The notes under the pieces were generated by a model. The model was not told the DNA's origin. It did not search any database and saw only the letters and a list, made by a program, of their open reading frames with translations. Made by a program: the position numbers and the translations under genes. Shown here in pieces: positions 17,472 to 26,275 of a stretch of DNA of 64,000 nucleotides (within the stretch, counting starts at the first letter, position 1; each line of letters begins with the position of its first letter). This stretch comes from Ktedonosporobacter rubrisoli (GTDB taxonomy: Bacteria; Chloroflexota; Ktedonobacteria; Ktedonobacterales; Ktedonobacteraceae): NCBI RefSeq assembly GCF_004208415.1, contig NZ_CP035758.1, forward strand, positions 2,108,001-2,172,000, read 5' to 3'.

Positions 17472-17912
17472 ATGTCGCGGGAAAAAGAACGTGAGAATCC
17501 CTTTGTGCTTCTGACCCATCTGCATCGAGATATGTCGCGAGCATTTTCCCGGCAAATGGGAATAAGCTTTTCCCGTCTTCTCCTTCTGCATGAGCTCTGG
17601 CATGTGGGGGAAATCAGCCAGACGGAACTCGCTAGCCGTTTAAGCATGGAAGGGGCGCTCTTGACGCGCTTTGCCAAGCAAATGGAAGCAGCTGGCTTGA
17701 TCAGCCGCCGGGTCGATCCGCGCGACAACCGTTTCACCCTGGTGACGCTGGCTCCCGCAGGCCAGCAGATCTTGACGGAGATGGGTAGCCATGGAGATGA
17801 GTTCGAGGCTCAGCTCCTTGCTGGGGTGAGCGAAGAAGATCTTTTGAGCATGCTACGGGCCATGAAGCAGATACAGCACAATCTCTCCGCCATCCTCGAA
17901 GAAGACCAATGA
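17472..17912 (+). CDS. MarR family transcriptional regulator
   Basis: About 146 residues with a winged helix in the centre: 'ISQTELASRLSMEGALLTRFAKQMEAAGLISRRV' (in parts) and the wing 'DPRDNRFTLVTLAPAG'. The ATG at 17472 is preferred, with GAGGAAGAG upstream; an in-frame ATG at 17451 is possible. It follows the oxidoreductase by a few bases to 27 bases depending on the start. It most likely binds the palindrome at 16437-16473 and represses both genes. The family call is firm. Confidence 0.88.
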   Translation: MSREKERENPFVLLTHLHRDMSRAFSRQMGISFSRLLLLHELWHVGEISQTELASRLSMEGALLTRFAKQMEAAGLISRRVDPRDNRFTLVTLAPAGQQILTEMGSHGDEFEAQLLAGVSEEDLLSMLRAMKQIQHNLSAILEEDQ

Positions 17913-17983
17913 GGCTGCGGCAACTCGGAGAGGCCATAGCTATACCAGGCGGATTGACCTCTCCATGGCCAGCTCTCCTGATG

Positions 17984-18424
17984 TTACTTGATAAGCGGAG
18001 CCTGTTCTCCCAGCGTTCCTTCTACCGGCCCTCCTTCGCGGCGCCAATATTCAAGCCCTCCCAACATTTCTTTGACCCGAAAGCCAAGCGCGCTCAGTCT
18101 TGCCGCAGCTTTGGTGGCTGCATTGCAGCCAGGCGACCAGCAATAGATGACGAGTGGCAGCTCTTTGGCGAGCTGAATAGTAGATTCGGCTGTAATTTTA
18201 CGATAGGGCAGGCTTATCGCGCCAGGGATGTGGCACTCCTCGAAATCCTGCGTACTGCGCGCATCGATGAGCAGAATGCTGTTTTGCCCACGTTGTAGGT
18301 CTAGCAGAACATCGGCCGCGTCAGTTTCTACGGAAAGCTTATCAAGAAAGTGGCGCTGGGCTTCCTGGGGGCTGGCCGGTGGAGTTTCCAGAACCAGTGA
18401 GAAGTGTGAAGTTGTCGAACTCAT
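17984..18424 (-). CDS. Rhodanese-like domain protein
   Basis: About 146 residues with a single rhodanese fold: 'LLIDARSTQDFEECHIPGAISLPY' (in two parts) and the active-site loop 'LVIYCWSPGCNAATKAAARL', with Cys after 'VIY'. The C-terminal 'GFRVKEMLGGLEYWRREG' is typical. It would transfer sulfane sulfur or act in thiol chemistry. The ATG at 18424 follows AAAGGAG at 9 bases; the longer frame to 18466 has no such support. It converges with the MarR gene. The partner is unknown. Confidence 0.85.
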   Translation of the reverse strand: MSSTTSHFSLVLETPPASPQEAQRHFLDKLSVETDAADVLLDLQRGQNSILLIDARSTQDFEECHIPGAISLPYRKITAESTIQLAKELPLVIYCWSPGCNAATKAAARLSALGFRVKEMLGGLEYWRREGGPVEGTLGEQAPLIK

Positions 18425-18688
18425 AGCTATTGCTCCTTTGGCTCGAATACATCTTGTTCTGCCCAATTATTTGCAGGCAGAAGTACTTTACCATAGTCTT
18501 ATCCATCAGCGTTAGCTATGCTTTTCGATATTATCTATCAAAGAAATCGATGGAAGCACAGATGATTTTATCTATCCCCAACCCTGCTGTAAGGTCGTGG
18601 TCATCTCAGCAAAGCTAGCAGTGCGAAGGCAAGCATAGTGAGCGGCATTTGCCCTGAGATGATCACCGCCAGCGCCCATGCAGCGCGC

Positions 18689-19012
18689 TTACTTAATTCT
18701 GTCGATGGCGACAGTGGCCACGATAAAGGTAGCTATGCAGGCAGCACAAAAACTAATCCATCCTCCTATTCCACCCACAAGAACCAGGCAGATAACAGCG
18801 AACGCCAGCAAGCTTGCCAGAGAAATGGCGAGCCCGATGAGACGGAACACGTTTTGATGGTAATGTGCTTGCGGATACACTTTCGTTACTGGTGTTTCTC
18901 TCATCATGTGTTCATAAGGGGCCTCGTCACGTAGGTGAGCGTAGACCTGATCGCCTGCATATCTGCCGTAGGTCGAGCCTGTTTGTTCCTGTGTTTCTTC
19001 TTGTGACATCAT
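18689..19012 (-). CDS. Small membrane protein of unknown function
   Basis: 107 residues. The first 50 are hydrophilic and rich in Tyr, Glu and Gln. Two hydrophobic helices follow at about residues 56-76 and 80-101. GGAG lies 10 bases before the tandem ATG start. I do not recognise the family. The hairpin layout suggests both ends are cytoplasmic. It stands alone. Confidence 0.6.
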   Translation of the reverse strand: MMSQEETQEQTGSTYGRYAGDQVYAHLRDEAPYEHMMRETPVTKVYPQAHYHQNVFRLIGLAISLASLLAFAVICLVLVGGIGGWISFCAACIATFIVATVAIDRIK

Positions 19013-19316
19013 CGTGTCTTTTCTCCTGATTCAGCTTGCTAGAACACAACGCATTTCCATCCATCCGAGCTCAGCGGAGTGAGGTCTTGTCAGCCAGGGT
19101 TGACCAAAAATTGTAGCAATGTATGAGAAACTGTTTGTCTCCCCGAAACTCTTCTTGTCAAACAAATACTGCCAACATGTGCTTCACAGAGCACAGGCGA
19201 GTTGTAGGCTGTGGTAGTATTGTTTATCGAAATTGCATTCAGTATCAGACAGTGACTTCTCGCTGAATGCTGGGACTTACACTTTAAGAAAGAACGGTAC
19301 GTAGCGCGCCCACTTG
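19013..19316. other. Intergenic region, no gene seen
   Basis: GCATTCAG (19235-19242) pairs with CTGAATGC (19263-19270), a possible weak hairpin downstream of the aldo/keto reductase gene, which ends at 19317. Otherwise no recognisable signal. Confidence 0.35.
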
Positions 19317-20285
19317 TTACAGCCAGAGCTCTGAGGCCGTATCAAGTCGCTTTTGCTCTTCAGGCGTAATACGCCAGCCTAGAGCCCCCGTATTCTCCTG
19401 AGCCTGGCGCATATTCCTCGCTCCTGGAATAGGGATAATATGCTCATCCTTCTCCAGCAGCCAGTTGAGCGCTACCTGGCCACAGGTCTTATCATGTACC
19501 CTGGCGATTTGCGTCAATGTTTCCATAAGCGGCTCCATTTTCTGTCGCTGCGCGGTGCTGAACGCGGGAATAAAACGGCGGCTTCCCGTTATAGGCTGTT
19601 CGTTCGCCAACGTAACGCGATATTTGCCTGTTAGCAATCCTTGCTCAAGTGGGCTATAAGCGATAAGGGCCACATTCAATTCACGACAGGCTGCCAGCAC
19701 GCCATTCGATTCAGGCTTACGATTCAGCAAACTATAGTGTACCTGATTTGAGGCCAAAGGAATCTCATAACGTTTTAGCCGCTCATAGGCCATACGCATT
19801 TGAACAGCGCTGTAGTTGCTAACCCCAACCGCGCGCACTTTGCCTGACCGCACAGCCTCGGCCAGCGTATCCATCAAAGGCTGGATGCCGATACGCCAGG
19901 ACGGCCAGTGAATTTGATACAGGTCGATGCGTTCAACACCAAGGCGTTCCAGCGAATGGTCAAGCGCCGTGAGCAGCGAGCGAGCTGAGAAGCGCAAAAG
20001 GAGAGGCGCAAACTTGCTGGCGATGACAATCGGACGCCCATCGGCGCGCATGCAATCGCCAAGAAGGCGTTCGGACATACCAGAACCATAGATTTCCGCC
20101 GTATCGAAAAAGTTGAGACCGGCATCAAGACAAACCTTGTAAGCCTGCGAAATATCTTCGCGAGTGTAATTCTGACCATAGTCCCAGTATTGTCTATCGC
20201 CCCAACTCCAGATGCCAATACCCAGCGAAGGAACCATGATGCCAGATGCTCCCAACTGGCGCTGACCTACTTGTATCATATGCAA
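19317..20285 (-). CDS. Aldo/keto reductase
   Basis: A 322-residue NADPH-dependent (alpha/beta)8-barrel reductase. The catalytic set is visible: Asp and Tyr in 'FFDTAEIYGSG', Lys in 'VIASKFAP' and His in 'YQIHWPSW'. The cofactor-binding 'IPIPGARNMRQAQEN' is near the C-terminus. The length and order are typical of the AKR11/AKR13-like bacterial groups that reduce aldehydes and ketones. An alternative start two codons in is possible. No operon partner is seen; the substrate is unknown. Confidence 0.92.
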   Translation of the reverse strand: MHMIQVGQRQLGASGIMVPSLGIGIWSWGDRQYWDYGQNYTREDISQAYKVCLDAGLNFFDTAEIYGSGMSERLLGDCMRADGRPIVIASKFAPLLLRFSARSLLTALDHSLERLGVERIDLYQIHWPSWRIGIQPLMDTLAEAVRSGKVRAVGVSNYSAVQMRMAYERLKRYEIPLASNQVHYSLLNRKPESNGVLAACRELNVALIAYSPLEQGLLTGKYRVTLANEQPITGSRRFIPAFSTAQRQKMEPLMETLTQIARVHDKTCGQVALNWLLEKDEHIIPIPGARNMRQAQENTGALGWRITPEEQKRLDTASELWL

Positions 20286-20515
20286 AAATCCTTATCGTAT
20301 TTATTTTTATGCACATATCATGACTGTAAATTGGGGAAATAACTTGAGAGAACCTTGCCCATTATGCTGATGCTTTTTGTTAGCGCTCTTTTCTCTTTGC
20401 CTTTGGAGCCGCTCCATAAGCGACAAATGAGAAAGGCTTTCAATAGAGTAATTGCAAAGAAATCGCAAGTTTATTTTCCTCAATTTACAATCTGCTCGCC
20501 AGGACTCACATTAAG

Positions 20516-21706
20516 TTACTTCTGCCAGGTCAAAGGCAAGTTCTTCACCCCAAAAACTGACATACTCTCGATTGGAGACAACGGCGCATCGGGCACGTGC
20601 CAGGAACCGGGCAGGCGGTCGAGCATCGTGTTGAGGGCAATTCTGGCCTCCAAACGGGCCAGGGGAGCGCCTAAACAGAAGTGGATGCCGCGCCCGAAGC
20701 CCAGGTGCCGATTGGGCTCACGCTCGATGATGAACTGATCGGCATGGGGGAACTCAGCCTCATCACGATCCGCCGAGGCAATCCAGACAAGCAGCACCTG
20801 ACCAGCTGCTATGTGCTGCTCACCAATCGTTGTTTCAGTCGTGGTCCCGCGTATCGTGAGTTTGATCGGCGAGTAGTAGCGCAGGACCTCTTCAAGCGCG
20901 CCTGGTACCAGCTCGCGCTTGGCACGCAGCTGTTCCATAGCTTCAGGATGCTCATCGAGGCAGAGGATAGTATTGCCAATCAGGTTGGTAGTAGTCTCGT
21001 TACCGGCCACCAGCAATAGCACGCAGAACCCTACCAATTCCTCGCTGCTCAAGCGTTCTCCATCCACTTCCGCCTGCAACAGCGCGCTCAACAGGTCGTT
21101 TTGTGGCTGGGCACGCCGCTCCTCAAGGATCTGGGTGAAGTAGGTGGTTATGCTATCTGTGGCCTGCCTGATCGTCTGCATGGTCGCCTGCGCGGCCTCT
21201 GCCGTCGTTTCCCCGCCTCCCGAGACAAGGGCATCAGACCACTGCTTGAAATCCGCACGCCGCTCGGCAGGGATGCCCATGAGCTCTGCAATGACCGTGA
21301 TCGGCAGAGGAATGGCCAGATCCCTTATCACATCCATCTCCCCCTTTGCGACTATCTGATCAAGCAAGCCGTTGGTGATGGTCTGGATGCGCGCCTCCAT
21401 TTGAGCCACCATGCGTGGGGTGAAGGCTTGCGACACGATATTGCGCAACTTTCGATGGCGCGGCGGGTCCATGCGCAACAGGCTCGAACTGATCGGAGTG
21501 GCATTACGGTACTCGGGCGGTAGGAAGGTGCTCTCATCGGAAGAAAACGTTGCGTGATCGCTGAGGACGCGGGCCACATCCCCGTAGCTGAAGATGTGCC
21601 ATCCCTGCATCTGTGGATCGAAGTACATGGGCTGGGTTTCACGCATCTGACGGTACCAGTTATACGGGGCATAAAGCTCTTCTCTATTGGAATTGTTTTG
21701 CATCAT
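20516..21706 (-). CDS. Cytochrome P450
   Basis: A 396-residue soluble P450. The I-helix motif is 'AGNETTTN', ExxR lies in 'EEVLRY', and the heme loop 'FGRGIHFCLGAPLAR' places the thiolate at about Cys344. It is of the same general class as the P450 at 3747-4934 ('MDPPRHRKLRN', 'VIAELMGIP') but clearly a diverged copy. No redox partner or biosynthetic core is adjacent. It probably hydroxylates a lipid or xenobiotic. Confidence 0.95.
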   Translation of the reverse strand: MMQNNSNREELYAPYNWYRQMRETQPMYFDPQMQGWHIFSYGDVARVLSDHATFSSDESTFLPPEYRNATPISSSLLRMDPPRHRKLRNIVSQAFTPRMVAQMEARIQTITNGLLDQIVAKGEMDVIRDLAIPLPITVIAELMGIPAERRADFKQWSDALVSGGGETTAEAAQATMQTIRQATDSITTYFTQILEERRAQPQNDLLSALLQAEVDGERLSSEELVGFCVLLLVAGNETTTNLIGNTILCLDEHPEAMEQLRAKRELVPGALEEVLRYYSPIKLTIRGTTTETTIGEQHIAAGQVLLVWIASADRDEAEFPHADQFIIEREPNRHLGFGRGIHFCLGAPLARLEARIALNTMLDRLPGSWHVPDAPLSPIESMSVFGVKNLPLTWQK

Positions 21707-21980
21707 TCTTCTTTCTCTTGCTATTATCTTCTATTCACTTAGCGATACATATCCTACGCGCAGGGGCAGAGCTGGCCCTCTTCCATGTTTGAGGGCCAGG
21801 AATTTTGAGCACTGTCGTCTTGCGCGTGAGTTCTGTATATGTCAGGCAAATGTCGTTTTGTCAAGCCGACCGCTTCTGTCAAATTCCTGGCCCTGGCCTC
21901 ACTGAGGGCTATTATCTTGGCGGTGTCCTACCTCTCCGAAAAAAGGCCAGGGGAAATCAGTGCATCACGTGTGCTTTCCC

Positions 21981-23216
21981 TCACCCGAGGCAGTCCACGA
22001 CCGCCGCAGCAAGGTTCGAGCCCCGTGGTTCGCCAACCCGGAATGACCATAGATTTGTGACGTAAGCGAAGCCCACCTGAGCATCAGGGTCACCGAAGGC
22101 GGCAGATCCACCCGAGCCGGGGTGACCGAAGGATTTCGGCCCGACCAGGGGCATTGGCGGGCAGGATCGCCAGAAGCCGAGCGACATGTAGAAGGAGCGA
22201 TTGGCCGGAAGCGAGAGTCCCGGCGGCAGCCCGTACATGGGCGTCTTGTCGGTCTGCACGACTATCATTCTCTCGACTGTGGCCGGATCGAGCAGCCGCA
22301 CGCCGTCAACCTCGCTTACCGTGGCCGCATACATGCGCGCCAGCGAGTGAGCGTCAGCGAACATGTTCGCGGCGGGGAACTCAGCCGCGCGCCAGGCACG
22401 CGTGAACATGTAGCCACTGTCGGGATTCATAGCCCCACCGAGCACTCCGGCGCGAATTTGTATGGAGTCCGGTCCCCACATTGAATTCACCCAGGCGACA
22501 ACCGTTTCCTTATCGAGGCCGAGGCTTTCGCTCATCCCAGCGATCATCTCATCAGTTGAGAAGGGAGCGGCGAACTCTAGCTTGGCCACCCGTCCGTCTT
22601 GCTCTTCGGGCAGCCCGATCCAGGCTGAGAGCCCGAGCGGGGCCGCAACCTCCTCGGCGAAGAAGGTGCCCAGCGACTTGCCGGTGATCCGGCGCACGAG
22701 CTCTCCGACCAGAAACCCGAAGGTCACGGCATGGTAGATGTGCTCGGTGCCCGGCTTCCACAGCGGCTTCTGCGCCTCCAGCGCTCGGATGACCGGATGC
22801 CAGGCACAGGCCTCCTCAAAGGTCAGGGGTCCATCGACGACGGGCAGACCGGCCTGGTGGGAAAGCAGCCAGCGCACCTTGATCTCCTCCTTGCCGGCCT
22901 GGCCGAACTCGGGCCAGTACTTGACCACCGGCGCGTCAAGATCGAGCAGGCCGCGCTGCACCAGCAGATGGGCGCAGATCGCGGTAGCACCTTTGGTTGT
23001 GGAGGCGACGGCGACGATGGTGTCTTTGTCCCACGGTCGCTTCGCCTCGCGATCGGCGAGGCCACCCCATAAATTGACGACGGGGCGACCGGCGACGTAG
23101 ACGCAGCATGCCGCGCCGACCTCGCCGGGGTTGCCTTCAAAGTTGGCACGGAAGACATCGGCTACCTTCCCCCAGCCGTCTTCGACGTGTCCGTGCACGA
23201 GTGTTCCGTTTGTCAT
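21981..23216 (-). CDS. Beta-lactamase-fold serine hydrolase (EstB-like esterase)
   Basis: 411 residues of the class C beta-lactamase/esterase group. The nucleophile motif SxxK is seen as 'ASTTKGA', near residue 92. The second motif is 'YHAVTFGFLVG', with Tyr in the expected position but lacking the YxN Asn, as in EstB-type esterases. The final 'GHPGSGGSAAFGDPD' matches the third motif area. It probably cleaves esters rather than beta-lactams. The gene is visibly richer in G and C than its neighbours, which suggests acquisition from a high-GC donor. It is divergent from the MarR-fusion gene. Confidence 0.85.
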   Translation of the reverse strand: MTNGTLVHGHVEDGWGKVADVFRANFEGNPGEVGAACCVYVAGRPVVNLWGGLADREAKRPWDKDTIVAVASTTKGATAICAHLLVQRGLLDLDAPVVKYWPEFGQAGKEEIKVRWLLSHQAGLPVVDGPLTFEEACAWHPVIRALEAQKPLWKPGTEHIYHAVTFGFLVGELVRRITGKSLGTFFAEEVAAPLGLSAWIGLPEEQDGRVAKLEFAAPFSTDEMIAGMSESLGLDKETVVAWVNSMWGPDSIQIRAGVLGGAMNPDSGYMFTRAWRAAEFPAANMFADAHSLARMYAATVSEVDGVRLLDPATVERMIVVQTDKTPMYGLPPGLSLPANRSFYMSLGFWRSCPPMPLVGPKSFGHPGSGGSAAFGDPDAQVGFAYVTNLWSFRVGEPRGSNLAAAVVDCLG

Positions 23217-23433
23217 AATGTACCGCCTTTCCTGGAGGATCTGAGTTTGAGTAAGTTAACCAGCGTCGCTGTCCTGCCCGCAACGTTGGGACCAGGAGCA
23301 CGAAGTTGTTCCTGCAGTCGCGTCCAGTTTGCTGCCCTCAAGCGCATCATGGTCGCCAAAGGCTTTGGACGATCCTCGCGTTTCCATCACTACCGGCATG
23401 ACATATGCGACCTTTCTATGGTATACTCAACTT

Positions 23434-23511
23434 ACTGATCCAATCAGTGAATACTTATGTAATATACGTGACTTAATCATCAAAGTTATAATCATTTAGG
23501 TGACTTAATCA
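23434..23511. promoter_or_regulatory. Divergent operator region with palindrome and direct repeats
   Basis: ACTGAT-CCA-ATCAGT is a perfect palindrome at 23434-23448. GTGACTTAATCA occurs at 23468-23479 and again at 23500-23511, 32 bp apart, about three helical turns. TATAAT lies between the repeats at 23487-23492. The region separates the hydrolase and the MarR-fusion gene and is the likely binding site of the latter. Confidence 0.6.
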
Positions 23512-23542
23512 CTAAAATAGAGAATACACGGAGGAATACACA

Positions 23543-24628
23543 TTGTCAAGAGGTTATCAGAGAAACCGCGGTGAGTTGCTGGTGGCACTCAAGCGGGAAT
23601 TGAGGAAGATCAACGGCTTTGGCGCTTCCTTTTTTCGGGTAGCCGCGACTCAGAGCGAGATGGCGGCTGACACAGACATGCAGGTGATGGATATTCTGGA
23701 TCTTGCTGGTGAAGTTTCTGCTGGTCAACTCGCCGATCTTATGGGGATGACTACAGGGGCAACCGCTAGAATCCTCAACCGCCTGGAGGAGGCCGGGCTC
23801 GTGCGCCGGGAGCGTGATCCTAACGATGGTCGCAGAGTCATTGTCAGGCTCGAAAAAGGCAAGGACGAAATGCACAAGGTTCACTCGACCCTGACTTCTC
23901 TTGAGAAGACGTGGGAGGAGGCGGTATCGCGTTATGATGAGGAGCAACTCGCCTTCCTCCTTGAGTTCCTCCAGCGTAGCAACGTGTTGTCTAGAAAGGA
24001 ACTTGTCAAGCTGCAAGAGGTGTCACCAGACGAAGGGAAAATCTTCTCAGCTCCGCTTGGAGATCTCGCTCATGGCCGGCTTGTTGTCTCCTCCTGCACC
24101 CAGCTGACCTTGCGTGCAAGCGAAGGGAGGGTCGAACTGTATCAGGCCCGCTTCGAGGGATCGTTGCCCAATGTTGCTGTCAAAGACGGGGTAGTCACTA
24201 TTCGCTATCCACGATTAGATCTGATTGGAGTGCAACATCAGGCTGTGGTCATGCTGAGTCGTATTATCCCATGGCAGATTGTGATCCAGAGCGGGGGGAC
24301 AGCTGTTACTGCCGAACTGGGTGGTCTCGACCTCGCCTCCTTAGAGATCAAGGGGGGAGGAAGCCAGATCCACCTGGAGCTTCCCATGCCCTCTGGCGTG
24401 ATTCCCATAAAGATCAGTGGTGGAGGATCAGAGATCCTGATTCGACGGCCTGCTGGCGTCGCCGTACAAGCGCATTTTAAAGGCTGGGGCTCGGCATGTA
24501 TCTTCGATGATCAAACTCATAGGGGCAACAACTTGTGGTTGCGAAGCTCTGGCTTTGATCCGACTGCCCCCTATTATAACATCGAAGTTGCAAGCTCTGG
24601 AAGCGTGACCACTATCACCTCTGATTGA
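23543..24628 (+). CDS. MarR winged helix fused to a predicted beta-rich C-terminal domain
   Basis: 361 residues from a TTG start, with GGAGG 8 bases upstream. Residues 1-145 are a complete MarR regulator ('GQLADLMGMTTGATARILNRL', wing 'RDPNDGRRVIV'). Residues about 165-361 are rich in alternating hydrophobic residues and glycine steps ('LEIKGGGSQIHLELP', 'PIKISGGGSEILIR'), resembling the repetitive beta-solenoid of DUF4097-type putative adhesin domains. MarR proteins are normally about 150 residues, so this is a true fusion. The added domain may sense or oligomerise. The regulated target is probably the divergent hydrolase. Confidence 0.82.
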   Translation: MSRGYQRNRGELLVALKRELRKINGFGASFFRVAATQSEMAADTDMQVMDILDLAGEVSAGQLADLMGMTTGATARILNRLEEAGLVRRERDPNDGRRVIVRLEKGKDEMHKVHSTLTSLEKTWEEAVSRYDEEQLAFLLEFLQRSNVLSRKELVKLQEVSPDEGKIFSAPLGDLAHGRLVVSSCTQLTLRASEGRVELYQARFEGSLPNVAVKDGVVTIRYPRLDLIGVQHQAVVMLSRIIPWQIVIQSGGTAVTAELGGLDLASLEIKGGGSQIHLELPMPSGVIPIKISGGGSEILIRRPAGVAVQAHFKGWGSACIFDDQTHRGNNLWLRSSGFDPTAPYYNIEVASSGSVTTITSD

Positions 24629-24720
24629 GGCTTTGAGGGGCCAGCACAGCTATATCGTTGTGGCACCTTTTCAGGTTTGAATGCGCTGACTCCATGTTTG
24701 CCTGACGACTCTGGTTTCTT

Positions 24721-25026
24721 TTAGAGGAACCTTCGTAGCATCCACACCACTCCAACACCTACCACAATTGCCAGGAACAGCTTTTTTGTACGCGCCGCAA
24801 CAAGTACCGTTGCCAGTGCTGCCAGCGTCTCGGGCAGGCTACTTGCTAACACGGTTGGAGCGACCAGCGAAACGATCACCGCACCGGGGAGTGCCTTTAA
24901 CCATGCCTCCACCCAAGGTGACGGCTTCACAAATCCCATCAACCACAGCCCACCAGCTCGTACCATGTATGTTACCAGGGCCATACCGAATATAGCGATC
25001 AGCGAATTACTCAACATTCTTCTCAC
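24721..25026 (-). CDS. azlD: AzlD-like branched-chain amino acid exporter subunit
   Basis: A 101-residue, very hydrophobic protein with three to four helices. The beginning 'GMALVTYMVRAGGLWLMG' and 'WLKALPGAVIVSLVAPTVL' fit the AzlD family. It overlaps the end of azlC by 20 bases, as is usual for this pair. AzlC and AzlD together export branched-chain amino acids or analogues. Because azlC is frameshifted here, the pair may be inactive. Confidence 0.87.
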   Translation of the reverse strand: MRRMLSNSLIAIFGMALVTYMVRAGGLWLMGFVKPSPWVEAWLKALPGAVIVSLVAPTVLASSLPETLAALATVLVAARTKKLFLAIVVGVGVVWMLRRFL

Positions 25027-25758
25027 CCCCTATTTTTATTGCTCCCACCACGCTGCCGGCCAAACCTCCCAGCAAAATGTACCAGGAACCTGGCAACAAA
25101 CGCGCGGCTCCTACGGCAACTATTGCGGCAACCGCCCACGGCAAAAGATCTGACTTCCCCTTCCACATGCCTACCAACAAGGTGAGAAAGACAGCTGTGA
25201 AGACAAAATCCAGTCCCCATTGTACCGGATCACTGATTGCCATTCCTACTATCTTGCCGATGACCGTTGCGCTAACCCAGGCCACAAAGAGTAGCAAGCC
25301 GCCACCAAGCAGAAATGCCGCGTCACGTCTTCCCTCCATAAACTCGCGCATGGTCAATGCCCAGTTCTATCGCTCATGAAAAAGAGCGAGAGATAGGCAC
25401 GCGCGGGCGGCAGTTTGGCAAACCACGGACGAAGCGCCGCTCCCAACAACAAATAGCGCAGATTCACTATCAGCGTTGTGGCTATGATAGGTATAATGGC
25501 TCCGGCGGCCAGTGGGACGCTCCACAGCTTAATGGCTAGGAACTGCGCCGATCCAGCACAGACCAGCCCGCTCATCAGCAGCACTTCGCCCAGGTTAAGA
25601 CCCGCCTGATGTGCTAGTACTCCCCAGACAATGCCATCTGTCAGGCCGCTCAACGCTAGAGGAATGATGCTTCGCATGCCACGTACCATTCCTGACCAGG
25701 ACCACGTGACCTGCTCGTTCAGCGAAGGCTCTTCTTCTTTCTTCTCCACCACCTGCAT
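25007..25758 (-). pseudogene. azlC: AzlC-like amino acid exporter subunit, frameshifted
   Basis: Two adjoining frames together make one AzlC protein of about 250 residues. The first (25354-25758) runs from 'MQVVEKKEEEPS' through 'ALSGLTDGIVWGVLA' and ends after 'YLSLFFMSD' with an unrelated tail. The second (25007-25357) begins in the region 'NWALTMREFMEGRRDAAF' and holds the rest. A -1 shift at about 25365-25370 gives the continuous family sequence. AAAAGGAG precedes the first ATG. The gene is either inactivated, misassembled or rescued by frameshifting. The family assignment itself is solid. Confidence 0.8.
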
Positions 25759-26275
25759 TGACTCCTTTTCTTATCTGCATTCAAGACACCACGTATCAGC
25801 GGCCATCCCTTGACGGATAGCACAGATCCTGCGTGGGGTCTCTACAGCTGTACGTAATCTGGGCAAAGGCGAGAAGATCATTCAGAGCATCGCGGTCAGC
25901 CTACAACAATGATCATTCCTATTGTTGTGCCAGCATCATCTCTCCTGGCTCTTTCGCAACAGGCCAGATTGTTCTTCTTCAAGTATCGTACAGAAAGAGG
26001 ACAAGAATGATCCTGATACTGCGCACCGCTAAGGTCCTGGCGAGGTTTTCCTCCCACATCTCGGCTCATCTTTCTTGAGAATGCCCCAGAAGGATGAGCC
26101 TATTTTGCCTATTTCTCTCCCTTGCTAAAAATCTGGTGTGAGGGTATCATGAGGTGAGAGCGAGAAGAATCGCATTCAGTTCCATACCTGCTATGTTGAA
26201 CTGGATACCCTGTAGTGCTAGAACAAAGAGGACCCCGCTCTTCCTTCACTCTTTAGAAAGGCAGAATCCACAATC
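25759..26275. other. Long intergenic region with an orphan terminator
   Basis: Between azlC (minus) and the M20 peptidase (plus). It contains a palindromic CAACAAT-N10-ATTGTTG near 25903-25926 and a strong plus-strand hairpin at 26063-26100. No annotated plus-strand gene precedes that hairpin. No convincing protein frame was found. Confidence 0.45.
26063..26100 (+). terminator. Rho-independent terminator-like hairpin, no upstream gene
   Basis: A 13-bp stem (26063-26075 with 26088-26100, one G-T type mismatch) has a 12-base loop and is followed by TATTTTGCC. It would end a plus-strand transcript starting within the intergenic region, so a small RNA is possible. Confidence 0.55.

Noticed and set aside
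18430..18690. Small plus-strand frames between the rhodanese and membrane-protein genes
   Set aside because: No ribosome sites, and the composition is not protein-like.
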